Of a DNA stretch of 64,000 bases, positions 45,973 through 53,870 are shown in pieces. Source of the stretch: Pseudomonas maumuensis (GTDB lineage: Bacteria; Pseudomonadota; Gammaproteobacteria; Pseudomonadales; Pseudomonadaceae). A program made the position numbers and the translations under genes. Positions within the stretch are counted from its first letter, which is position 1. Every line of letters starts with the position of its first letter. The notes beneath the pieces were generated by a model. That model did not search any database. It was not told the DNA's origin and worked only from the letters and a program-made list of their open reading frames with translations. The stretch covers positions 5,022,001 through 5,086,000 of the forward strand of contig NZ_CP077077.1 of assembly GCF_019139675.1 (NCBI RefSeq). The letters run 5' to 3'.

Positions 45973-48039
45973 TCAGCGCCGCTTGGGCACGGCTTGCGGC
46001 GCCTTGCCCGAGCGCATCTGCTGCAACAACGGTGTGCATTGGTTGGGCACATCGCCGCTGCTCGGCGCGATCAGCGCCAGCAGCCCCGCCGCCGGGCCCG
46101 CCACCACACCCAAGGCCACCATCCCCGCACCGCGCAATGCCAGCGGCACCGCCTGCACGCCGGCACTGGGTTTGGCGAACGGCCCGCGCACATACAACGG
46201 CGAGCGCAGCGAGAACAGCCGTAGCCCTTTCGATTCCGGGGTGATCTTCAGGTCCAACTGCTCGCTGGCGAAGTTGGCCGTGCCATCGATGTGGATGATC
46301 GCGTTCTCGGTATCGAACACGAACAGGCGGGTGGTCGCCAGGCCCTCCTTGATGCCGACATCGGCCGCGGCACAGTTGATCTTCACCTCCTCATCGCCAA
46401 ACAGCTTGCCGATCACGTAGTTGCCCACGTTGAGCCCGGCGATCTCCATCAGGCTGCGGCTGATGGCGCCATCGTTGATCAGCAGGCGCAGGTCGCCGTT
46501 GGAAGTGCCGAGCAGCGCCGCCACCGAGTTGCCCCGGCCGCTGATATCGGCGTCGCCATTGAGCTCGCCGAAGCTAGTCTGCATGGGCGCGAAGCTGGGG
46601 AACAACTGCTTGAGCTTGAAGCCTCGGGCGGTGAGCTGGGCGCGCCCCTGCATCGGCGTGCTGCGTCCGTCCAGGCGGATATTGGAATCGAGGTTGCCCC
46701 CGGCTACGCCGAAGCGCAGCGGTTCCAGGCGCAGCAGGCCGTCCTCGAGAATCACATGGGCCGACAGGTCATTGAACGGCAGTTTCTCGCTATGCACGAT
46801 GCGCTTGCCGGCAAAGGTCACGTCGGCATCCATCGCCCTCCAGCGCTCGGTGCGGAACTCCTCTACCGGCAACACCTTGTTGGCCGGCTGCTTGCTGGCG
46901 CCGCCGCGAGCCTTCTGCTCGGCGTTGGAATCGGCGCCGATCAGCGGTGCCAGGTCCTTGAACAGCAGTTGATTGGATACCAGGTTGCCGGACAGTTTCG
47001 GTCGGGGCTGGCTGGCGACGAAGGCCAGGTCGCCGTGGATATCACTGTCGCCGATCTTGCCGTTGAAGCCTTCATAGCGAAAATGCGCGCCTTCGGCGGC
47101 ATGCAGGTTGGCGCTCAGGTGGCCGTCGGTGGCGTAGGGTGGCGTGTCGGGCAGGGTCACGCCGGTCAGCGGGTAGAGGTTGCCCAGGCTGCTGCCGGAG
47201 AGTTTCAGGCGCAGGTCGAGGGCCCCCAGGTTGCGCGGATCGGTCAGGGTGCCGGCCAGGGCGACATGGGTATCGCCGATGCGTACGTCGGCCTGCAGCG
47301 GGAATGGCTGACTGGCGTCCTGCAGTGCCAGCAGGCCACCGATCTTGCCGCTGCCGGCCACCGCCTGGCCCTTGAAGCGCCCCTGGGCCTTGAAGCCGAA
47401 GGCATAGTCCTGGGCATTGCCGGCCTTCTCGGCGCGGGCCTTGCCGACGATGTCGCTGAACGGGATCGGCTTGCCCAACGGGTCGACCTGCACCTTCATG
47501 CTGGTTTTCAGGGTCTGGTCGTCGAAGCTGACATTGCCCTGGTCGAAGCCTATCGCGCCGATGTCCAACACCCATTTCGACGGTTCTTCGTGCTCATCCT
47601 TGGGCCCGAAGTCGAACACCCAGTTGGCCCTTCCATCGGCCAGGCGAGTCAGGCTGGCGCTGGGCTTGACCAGGTCGATGCGCGGGATGCTGATGCGCTG
47701 GACGATCAGCGGCAACGGCGCCAGGCGAAAATCCACCCGCTCCAGGCCCACCATGCGCGGCTCCTTGAGCCATTCGGGGTTGCCCAGGGTGAGGTCTTCG
47801 GCGGTGAAGTGCGGCCAGGGCACAAAGGCACGCCAGCCACCCTCTTCAGGCTCGGTACGCCAGCGCACGGCAAGATTGCCGTTGATCGCGAAAGGCCGGT
47901 GCAGGGCTTCGGAGACTTTCTCGTTGAGCAACGGCTTGACGCGATTCCAGTCGAAGGTGGCGATCACCACCACCAGGATTGCCAACAGGGTGGCGAGGGT
48001 GGCGAAGGTCCAGACGAGGATTCTGGCAGGGCGCGTCAT
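45973..48039 (-). CDS. AsmA-family inner-membrane protein
   Basis: The 688-residue protein has one N-terminal membrane helix (ILVWTFATLATLLAILVVVIATFDW). A long beta-rich AsmA body follows (VKPLLNEKVSEALHRPFAINGNLAVRWRTEPE; FKLKQLFPSFAPMQTSFGELNGDADISGRGNSVAALLGTSNGDLRLLINDGAISRSLMEIAGLNVGNYVIGKLFGDEEVKINC; LYVRGPFAKPSAGVQAVPLALRGAG). AsmA-like proteins help phospholipid transport to the outer membrane. A C-terminal hydrophobic stretch (MVALGVVAGPAAGLLALIAP) is present. ATG 48039 is preceded by AGGAGA. Confidence 0.9.
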   Translation of the reverse strand: MTRPARILVWTFATLATLLAILVVVIATFDWNRVKPLLNEKVSEALHRPFAINGNLAVRWRTEPEEGGWRAFVPWPHFTAEDLTLGNPEWLKEPRMVGLERVDFRLAPLPLIVQRISIPRIDLVKPSASLTRLADGRANWVFDFGPKDEHEEPSKWVLDIGAIGFDQGNVSFDDQTLKTSMKVQVDPLGKPIPFSDIVGKARAEKAGNAQDYAFGFKAQGRFKGQAVAGSGKIGGLLALQDASQPFPLQADVRIGDTHVALAGTLTDPRNLGALDLRLKLSGSSLGNLYPLTGVTLPDTPPYATDGHLSANLHAAEGAHFRYEGFNGKIGDSDIHGDLAFVASQPRPKLSGNLVSNQLLFKDLAPLIGADSNAEQKARGGASKQPANKVLPVEEFRTERWRAMDADVTFAGKRIVHSEKLPFNDLSAHVILEDGLLRLEPLRFGVAGGNLDSNIRLDGRSTPMQGRAQLTARGFKLKQLFPSFAPMQTSFGELNGDADISGRGNSVAALLGTSNGDLRLLINDGAISRSLMEIAGLNVGNYVIGKLFGDEEVKINCAAADVGIKEGLATTRLFVFDTENAIIHIDGTANFASEQLDLKITPESKGLRLFSLRSPLYVRGPFAKPSAGVQAVPLALRGAGMVALGVVAGPAAGLLALIAPSSGDVPNQCTPLLQQMRSGKAPQAVPKRR

Positions 48040-48377
48040 TGCGTGATTCTCCTGACTGCATGGCACAAGGCGGCGCGACGATGGCACTTATTATGTCGGA
48101 CTGATGAAAACCCGCCGGGTTTAATCCGCGCAGCATGATAACCAAGATTTTCCTGACGATTTTCTCAGCTTTGGATCTAAGGAGCGTGGCAGTGTTACCG
48201 GGGACTCAACGTACCTCAACGCTCGGAGCATCGCCGAAACCATTGAGCCAGAGCGCTCTACGCACAGTATCAATCCCGTCGATTGTTACCATTATCCTGA
48301 TGAACTTTTCTCTGGAGTTACCGGGCGTAGCATTGGCTCCGTACCCACTTTCCAGCCCCCCAGAGGAGCACCGAATC
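48040..48377. other. Divergent intergenic region between AsmA and the repeat-protein gene
   Basis: The 338-base gap has lower G+C than its flanks. It contains a small hairpin (AAACCCGCCGGGTTT, 48107-48121) and the Shine-Dalgarno sequence of the repeat-protein gene (AGGAG, 48363-48367). The frame of that gene is open back to 48135, but the sequence is unlike protein. A GAACTT at 48302-48307 resembles an ECF minus-35, yet no matching minus-10 was seen. Confidence 0.4.
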
Positions 48378-48833
48378 ATGAAACGCCAACTGCTGCTGAG
48401 CCTGACCCTGTCCGTACTTGCCGCCAACGCCTTTGCCCTGCCGGCCGAAGACCAACACCTGAGCGCCGAGGCGCGCTCCAGCGCCGTCACCGTCAGCCAA
48501 CCCCTGAACACCCTGGCAGAAGGTGGCGCCGAGCGCCTGCAGGAACGCGCAGGCCGCGTGGCCGAAGGCGGCTCCGATCGCCTGATCGAGCGTAACAACC
48601 GCGTTGCCGAAGGTGGTTCGGATCGCCTGATCGAACGCAACGACCGTGTTGCCGAAGGTGGTGCCGATCGCCTGAACGAACGCAACAACCGTGTAGCCGA
48701 GGGTGGTTCGGATCGCCTGATCGAACGCAACGAGCGTGTCGCCGAAGGTGGTGCCGATCGCCTGAACGAACGCAACAACCGTGTAGCCGAGGGTGGCTCC
48801 GATCGCCTGGTCGAACTCAGCCGTGTGAGCTGA
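48378..48833 (+). CDS. Secreted 15-residue-repeat protein (annotated in some pseudomonads as 'phage infection protein')
   Basis: The 151-residue protein has a signal peptide (QLLLSLTLSVLAANAFALPAED) and then seven tandem 15-residue repeats of consensus RVAEGGSDRLIERNN (positions about 46-148). Repeats with S-D-R-L-I-E-R-N alternate with A-D-R-L-N-E-R-N-N, giving a 90-base higher-order unit near the end. Each unit is highly charged and predicted helical with a glycine hinge. The function is unknown to me; the label 'phage infection protein' is recalled for similar Pseudomonas proteins but unverified. A strong terminator follows. Confidence 0.8.
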   Translation: MKRQLLLSLTLSVLAANAFALPAEDQHLSAEARSSAVTVSQPLNTLAEGGAERLQERAGRVAEGGSDRLIERNNRVAEGGSDRLIERNDRVAEGGADRLNERNNRVAEGGSDRLIERNERVAEGGADRLNERNNRVAEGGSDRLVELSRVS

Positions 48834-48882
48834 TCGCCATGGCCGAAAACAACAACCCTCCGCGCGGCACCTGCTCCCCTCC

Positions 48883-48915
48883 AAGCCCGGTCCATTGACC
48901 GGGCTTCGTTTTTTT
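48883..48915 (+). terminator. Rho-independent terminator of the repeat-protein gene
   Basis: AAGCCCGGTC (48883-48892) and GACCGGGCTT (48897-48906) make a perfect 10-bp stem with a CATT loop, followed by CG and seven T residues. This is the clearest intrinsic terminator in the window. Confidence 0.93.
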
Positions 48916-48955
48916 ATCCAGAATGCCCAGCCGTACAGTCATAGAATTCTCTCCC

Positions 48956-49588
48956 ATGCTGCCGCGCGCCGAACAGAAGCTACAAACCCGCCAGGCCCTG
49001 CTGGATGCCGCCTGCCTGCTCATGGAGAGCGGCCGGGGTTTCGGCAGCATCAGCCTGCGCGAGGTGGCCAAGGCCGCCGGCATCGTGCCCACCGGCTTCT
49101 ACCGCCACTTCCCCGACATGGATGCCCTGGGCCTGGCCCTGGTCGCCGAGGTGGACACCACCTTCCGCCAGACCATCCGCCTGGTGCGCCATAACGAGTT
49201 CGAGCTGGGCGGCATCACCGATGCCTCGGTGCGCATCTTCCTCGACGTCGTCACCGCCCACCGCGCGCAGTTCCTGTTCCTCGCCCGCGAGCAGTACGGC
49301 GGCTCGCAACCGGTGCGCCAGGCCATCGCCCGCCTGCGCCAGGACATCAGCAGCGACCTGGCCACCGACCTTGCGCGCATGCCGCGCTGGCGGCACCTGG
49401 ACGGCGCCGCCCTGGCGGTGATGGCCGACCTGGTGGTCAAGACCGTGTTCGCCACCCTGCCCGAGCTGATCGATAGCCCCGAGCCGGGTCATCCACAGGC
49501 GCTGACACCGCAGGAAAAGATCACCCAGCAGCTGCGCTTCATCTTCGTCGGGGCAAGGCATTGGCAAGGCCTGGGCAATCCAGGTTGA
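48956..49588 (+). CDS. TetR-family regulator of FabR/DesT type
   Basis: The 210-residue protein has an HTH region GFGSISLREVAKAAGIVPTGFYRHFPDMDALGLALV that closely follows E. coli FabR ([28 protein letters not shown]). The C-terminal region contains FLAREQYGGSQPVRQAIARLRQDISSDLATDLARMP. FabR and DesT repress unsaturated fatty acid genes by sensing acyl-CoA saturation. No desaturase or fab gene is adjacent. ATG 48956 is preferred because the earlier ATG (48923) lies only 8 bases after the preceding terminator. Confidence 0.82.
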   Translation: MLPRAEQKLQTRQALLDAACLLMESGRGFGSISLREVAKAAGIVPTGFYRHFPDMDALGLALVAEVDTTFRQTIRLVRHNEFELGGITDASVRIFLDVVTAHRAQFLFLAREQYGGSQPVRQAIARLRQDISSDLATDLARMPRWRHLDGAALAVMADLVVKTVFATLPELIDSPEPGHPQALTPQEKITQQLRFIFVGARHWQGLGNPG

Positions 49589-49677
49589 GGTGATTGCCGT
49601 GGGAGCGGGCTTGTCCCTCGAACCGCTTGCCACTTCTGCTACCATGGCGCCCTGCCCGACCGTCCACGAGCGCCACC

Positions 49678-50763
49678 ATGTCCGACCCCCGCCCCGCATT
49701 GACCCGTTTCCAACAGCACTTCGCCGAGCGCATCGTGCCGCTGTGGCAAGGCCCGGGCTGGAACGCCGACATGGCTTTGCCATACGAGGCCCTGGACACC
49801 CAGCACCGACCGCTACCGGTGCAGCGCTATCGGGCCATGGCCTGCGCCCGTCAGTTATACCTGTTCAGCAGCCGCATCGAACAACCCGGCGCGGCCGAAC
49901 GCGCCGCGGCATTGTTCCGTTCGTTGCAGAAGCACTTCCATGACGCCGAACACGGCGGCTGGTTCTATAGCATCGACGCCCAGGGCAGGCCGCTGGACCG
50001 GCGCAAGGACCTCTACACCCACGCCTTCATCGTCTTCGCCTGCGCCCATTACCTGGGCAAGGTCGGCGAAGGGCTGGTGGAAGCCACGCTCAATGGCGCC
50101 CTCGAGGTGATCCACGAGCAGTTCGCCCGCGACGATGGCCTGTACGAGGCCAGCCTGGGTGAGGACTGGGCAGACCTGGGCAGCGGCCCGCTGCAGAACC
50201 CGCAGATGCACCTGGCCGAGGCTTTCCTGCAGGTGCTGGCCGTGCGCGAGGACGACGACGTTCGCGATTCGCTGCTGCAGCTGTGCGAAGCGCTGCAGGC
50301 GCAGTTCGTCGAACCGGCCCATGGCCTGATGCTGGAGAAGCCGCGCGGGGCTGTGGATAACTGGTTCGAGCCGGGCCACCAGTTCGAATGGTTCTACCTG
50401 CTCGACACTTCCGAGTTGCTGCGCGGTACTGCGCTGCATGCCTCCATCGAGCGGGCCTTCGACTTCGCCGAACAGTGCGGCGTGAAGGATGCTGCGGTAC
50501 TGGCAATGCTGGATGTGGACGGCAAGGTGATCGACGCGACACAGCGTATCTGGGCCCAGGCGGAGTACCTGCGGGCACTGGCCCTGCGCCCGGGAAGCGA
50601 GGCGCGGCTGCTGGAGCAGCTCACGGCGCTGGAGTCACGCTTCCTGCATGAAAGCGGCTGGCATGAGTGCCGCGATGGCGAGGGGGCGGTGAGCCGCCAT
50701 GACATGCCGTCGACCACGCCCTATCATCTGGCGACCTGCCTCGAAGGTCTGCAGCGCCTCTGA
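49678..50763 (+). CDS. AGE-family sugar epimerase/isomerase
   Basis: The 361-residue alpha6/alpha6-barrel protein belongs to the N-acylglucosamine 2-epimerase / YihS / mannose isomerase family. Its signature stretches are DLYTHAFIVFACAHYLG, NPQMHLAEAFLQVL, WFEPGHQFEWFYLLD and STTPYHLATCLEGL, supplying the conserved catalytic histidines. It likely interconverts mannose-type and fructose-type sugars. The substrate is not certain. A half REP (49600-49626) precedes it. Confidence 0.87.
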   Translation: MSDPRPALTRFQQHFAERIVPLWQGPGWNADMALPYEALDTQHRPLPVQRYRAMACARQLYLFSSRIEQPGAAERAAALFRSLQKHFHDAEHGGWFYSIDAQGRPLDRRKDLYTHAFIVFACAHYLGKVGEGLVEATLNGALEVIHEQFARDDGLYEASLGEDWADLGSGPLQNPQMHLAEAFLQVLAVREDDDVRDSLLQLCEALQAQFVEPAHGLMLEKPRGAVDNWFEPGHQFEWFYLLDTSELLRGTALHASIERAFDFAEQCGVKDAAVLAMLDVDGKVIDATQRIWAQAEYLRALALRPGSEARLLEQLTALESRFLHESGWHECRDGEGAVSRHDMPSTTPYHLATCLEGLQRL

Positions 50764-50826
50764 CGCTATTGCGTGGCAAGTCGCAGCGGCGGTGCCAATG
50801 CGACTTGCCCCGCGATCATCAGCGAA

Positions 50827-51594
50827 TCAACCTTTAGCCGACCGGTCGATCGAGAACCCTGCCCAGTCCTGGCTCACCGGCATCAGCTCAAGGCTGTTGA
50901 TGTTGATATGCGCCGGCTGGTTGAGGATCCAGAAGATGGCCTCGGCGATATCTTGCGGCTGGATCGGCTCAGCACCGGCGTAGGTGGCGTCGTACTTGGC
51001 CTGGTCGCCGCCGAAACGCACCAGCGAGAACTCGCTTTCGCACAGCCCCGGCTCGATGTTGCTGACCCGCACGCCAGTGCCGCGCAGGTCGCAGCGCAGG
51101 CTCAGCGAGAACTGGCCGACGAAGGCCTTGGTGCCGCCATACACATTCGCGCCCGGATACGGGTAGTTACCCGCCACCGAGCCGACATTGAGGATCGACG
51201 CGCCGCGCCCGTGGGCGATCAGGCGCGGCAGCAACAGGCGGGTGGTGTACATCAGGCCCTTGATGTTGGTGTCGACCATGGTTTCCCAGTCGTCCAGGCT
51301 GCAGTTCTGCGCCGCATCCACACCCAGTGCCAGGCCGGCATTGTTGACCAGGCCCTGGAGCTTGTCGAAGCTCGGCGGCAGGCTGGCGATGGCGGCCTCC
51401 ATGGCCTGGCGATCACGCACATCGACCACCAGCCCATGCACCTCGGTCTTGGCCGAGAGTTCTTGGCACAGCGCATCCAGGCGCTCCTTGCGGCGACCGG
51501 TGAGCACCAGCTTCCAGCCGGCATCGGCGAAACGGCGGGCGGTGGCTTCACCGAAACCGGAGGTCGCGCCAGTGATGAATACGGTGGATGTCAT
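50827..51594 (-). CDS. Short-chain dehydrogenase/reductase, YdfG-like
   Basis: The 255-residue SDR has the NADP-binding opening TSTVFITGATSGFGEATARRFADAGWKLVLTGRRKERLDAL, NNAG motif, catalytic Ser in NVGSVAGNYPYPG and YxxxK in YGGTK. The closing SLELMPVSQDWAGFSIDR is typical of the YdfG group, NADP-dependent L-allo-threonine / 3-hydroxy acid dehydrogenases. The true substrate is uncertain. ATG 51594 has an AAGGAGA sequence upstream. Confidence 0.88.
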   Translation of the reverse strand: MTSTVFITGATSGFGEATARRFADAGWKLVLTGRRKERLDALCQELSAKTEVHGLVVDVRDRQAMEAAIASLPPSFDKLQGLVNNAGLALGVDAAQNCSLDDWETMVDTNIKGLMYTTRLLLPRLIAHGRGASILNVGSVAGNYPYPGANVYGGTKAFVGQFSLSLRCDLRGTGVRVSNIEPGLCESEFSLVRFGGDQAKYDATYAGAEPIQPQDIAEAIFWILNQPAHININSLELMPVSQDWAGFSIDRSAKG

Positions 51595-51673
51595 GCTCTT
51601 CTCCTTGGGTATGCTCGGCAGGCCTTGCAGCATGCCCGGCGCAAGCGTTGGCGACAACCGTTTCAGCTACTGG

Positions 51674-51976
51674 TCAAAAAACGTACAGATGCTGAAAAGC
51701 CCCGTGATAGCGGGCTTTCGTCAGGCTATGCGCATCTTATCCACAAGGCTTTCCCCACAGATTGGGGGCAACTTGTCGGTTCCAGGGAACCTTTGCTTGC
51801 TGTGGACATCTGCCCGTGATGGCGCAACGCTTTCAACCTGCCGTCTGCGGCGGTCTGTCCAAAGTTTTTTCACAGACTTATCCACAGAATCCGAACAACT
51901 GTGGATGAACCGCGCGACTGCTAAAAACCCTCAATAAATCATGCACAAGCAAGACCTGATCAAAAAACGAACAGAT
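51674..51976. repeat. A-rich 17-base direct repeat in the DnaA-box region
   Basis: TCAAAAAACGTACAGAT (51674-51690) and TCAAAAAACGAACAGAT (51960-51976) differ at one base and lie 286 bases apart. Read on the minus strand the second gives GATCTGTTCGTTTTTTGA, close to the E. coli oriC 13-mer GATCTNTTNTTTT. Both repeats flank the main DnaA boxes. Confidence 0.75.
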
Positions 51977-52172
51977 CCTTAGAAGCGTTGGTACACAAGG
52001 GATTGAGCAAGGTGCCACCATGTTTTCCACAGGCGGTTCCACATAATCCGTGGAAAGTTTTGCAGCTGTGGAAACAATGGCTTGCGTGGGAGTTGTGGAG
52101 TGCTTCGAGAAAGATATGCGACAAGTTGTCCACATCTCGACTGACGTGGGTTGGGGCTGCATGGCAGCCCCC

Positions 52173-52253
52173 TTCGCCGGCAAGCCGGCTCCCACTCCGG
52201 TTGCATGGCCCTCAAGCCAAGCGCCACCCTGTGGGAGCCGGCTTGCCGGCGAA
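52173..52253. repeat. REP inverted pair next to livF
   Basis: Arms 52173-52195 (TTCGCCGGCAAGCCGGCTCC...) and 52231-52253 pair perfectly over 23 bases with a 35-base loop. It lies just past the livF stop and may end that operon's transcript. Confidence 0.88.
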
Positions 52254-52281
52254 AGGGCCACGCTGCGGCCCCAGTGCTGGA

Positions 52282-52998
52282 TCAGTGCCCGCCCAGGTAG
52301 GCGTTACGCACCTCCTCGTTGACCAACAGCTCCTGCCCCGTCCCGGTCATGCGGATCTGCCCGTTGACCATCACATAGGCCCTGTCCGACAGCTTCAACG
52401 CATGGTTGGCATTCTGCTCGACCAGGAAGATGGTCATCCCGGTCTGCGCCAGCTCGCGCAGCGTGGAGAAGATCTGCTTGACCACGATCGGCGCCAGCCC
52501 CAACGAGGGCTCGTCGAGCAGCAACAACTTGGGCCGGCTCATCAGCGCCCGGGCAATCGCCAGCATCTGCTGCTCGCCACCGGACATGGTCATGGCCCGC
52601 TGGTTGCGCCGTTCCTTGAGCCGTGGGAACAGCTCGTACATGCGCTGCATATCCTGGTCGGCATGCTTGTCGCCGATCGGGATGGTACCCATCATCAGGT
52701 TTTCCTCGACGGTCATGTCGGGGAACACCCGGCGCCCCTCCGGGGACTGGGCGATGCCGTTGGAGGCAATGTAGTGCGACGACTTGCGGGTGATGTCGGT
52801 GCCGCGATAGACGATCTGCCCGGACGCCGCCCGTGGTTGGCCGAAGATCGACATCAGCAGCGTCGACTTGCCGGCGCCATTGGCGCCGATCAGGCTGACC
52901 GTCTCGCCTTCGTTGATGTGCATCGAGACCTTCTTCAGAGCCTGGATCGGTCCATAGAACACATCTAGGTCCTTCAGCTCGAGAATGGGTGCGCTCAT
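52282..52998 (-). CDS. livF: Branched-chain amino acid ABC transporter ATPase LivF
   Basis: The 238-residue ATPase has Walker A GANGAGKST, IAQSPEGRRVFPDMTVEENLMMG, signature MSGGEQQMLAIARAL, Walker B LLLLDEPSLGLAP and switch region LVEQNANHAL. It powers branched-chain amino acid uptake together with LivG. It is the last gene of livK-livHMGF and overlaps livG by 4 bases. Confidence 0.95.
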   Translation of the reverse strand: MSAPILELKDLDVFYGPIQALKKVSMHINEGETVSLIGANGAGKSTLLMSIFGQPRAASGQIVYRGTDITRKSSHYIASNGIAQSPEGRRVFPDMTVEENLMMGTIPIGDKHADQDMQRMYELFPRLKERRNQRAMTMSGGEQQMLAIARALMSRPKLLLLDEPSLGLAPIVVKQIFSTLRELAQTGMTIFLVEQNANHALKLSDRAYVMVNGQIRMTGTGQELLVNEEVRNAYLGGH

Positions 52999-53870
52999 GT
53001 CAGTTCCTCTTCGTCGGCACCCAGGTAGGCGGCAATCACCGTCGGGTTGTGGCGGATATCCTGCGGTGACCCTTCGGCGATCACGTTGCCGTGGTCGAGC
53101 ACGACGATATGGTCGGAGATGCTCATGACCATGCCCATGTCGTGCTCGATCAGCACCACGGTGATGTCATGCTCATCGCGCAGCACACGGATCATGCGGC
53201 TCAGCGCTTCGGTTTCCTGGGGGTTGAGGCCGGCAGCCGGTTCGTCCAGGCAGATGATCTTGGGGCGGGTACACATGGCCCGGGCAATCTCCAGGCGGCG
53301 CTGCTGGCCGTAGGAAAGCTCACCGGCCAGGCGGTTGGCGCAGTCCACCAGGTCGACCACCTCCAGCCAGTAGAACGCATGGTCGAGTGCATCGCTCTCG
53401 GCCTTGCGGTAGCCCGGGGTGTTGAGCACCCCGGCCAGCAGGTTGCGGTTGACCCACATATGCTGGGCCACCAGCAGGTTCTCCACCACCGACATTTCCT
53501 TGAACAGGCGGATGTTCTGGAAGGTGCGCGCCAGCCCGGCGCGGTTGACCAGGTGGGTACCGCCGAACATCTTGTAGTACAGACGGTTGGCGAAACGTGC
53601 AGGCGAAACGAAGTCCGCCGCCTGGAAGCGCTCGCCGAGCAGCTGGATGACATTGGTGTGGCTGCCACGCACGTTCAGTTCGATCCGCCCGCCGCTGGCC
53701 TTGTAGAAGCCGGTGAGGCAGTTGAACACCGTGGTCTTGCCGGCGCCATTGGGGCCGATCAGGGCGAAGATCTGGTTGCGTTTGACCTGCAGGCTGACAT
53801 CGCTGAGCGCCTTGATCCCACCGAACTGCATCATCAGGTTGTCTACAGACAGAATGACTTCGTCGCTCAT
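52995..53870 (-). CDS. livG: Branched-chain amino acid ABC transporter ATPase LivG
   Basis: The 291-residue ATPase has Walker A GPNGAGKTT, LARTFQNIRLFKEMSVVENLLV, signature LSYGQQRRLEIARAM, Walker B IICLDEPAAGLNPQE and switch VLIEHDMGMV. An insert near 60-110 (LGERFQAADFVSPARFANRLYYKMFGG) is typical of LivG/BraF in pseudomonads. Overlaps of 4 bases with both livM and livF indicate one tightly coupled operon. Confidence 0.95.
   Translation of the reverse strand: MSDEVILSVDNLMMQFGGIKALSDVSLQVKRNQIFALIGPNGAGKTTVFNCLTGFYKASGGRIELNVRGSHTNVIQLLGERFQAADFVSPARFANRLYYKMFGGTHLVNRAGLARTFQNIRLFKEMSVVENLLVAQHMWVNRNLLAGVLNTPGYRKAESDALDHAFYWLEVVDLVDCANRLAGELSYGQQRRLEIARAMCTRPKIICLDEPAAGLNPQETEALSRMIRVLRDEHDITVVLIEHDMGMVMSISDHIVVLDHGNVIAEGSPQDIRHNPTVIAAYLGADEEELT

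Larger units (their letters stand above)
51595..52281. other. Long intergenic region with a DnaA-box cluster
   Basis: This 687-base gap has no convincing gene. It contains consensus DnaA boxes TTATCCACA at 51737-51745 and 51878-51886, TTTTTCACA at 51866-51874 and TTTTCCACA at 52023-52031. One-mismatch boxes occur at 51751-51759, 52126-52134, and on the other strand at 51900-51908 and 52068-52076. Two A-rich 17-mers (51674-51690, 51960-51976) and a hairpin AAAGCCCG/CGGGCTTT (51697-51718) are also present. A REP pair closes the region next to livF. Confidence 0.7.

Noticed and set aside
46291..48138. 615-codon frame antisense to the AsmA gene
   Set aside because: Shadow frame. The minus-strand AsmA protein has a clear membrane helix and family motifs.
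48302..48330. ECF (AlgU-like) promoter before the repeat-protein gene
   Set aside because: GAACTT is present but no TCTGA-like minus-10 occurs 16-17 bases downstream.
48510..48830. Regular repeats that could be mistaken for a CRISPR array
   Set aside because: The period is 45 bases with no unique spacers and the frame is open throughout. It is a coding tandem repeat.
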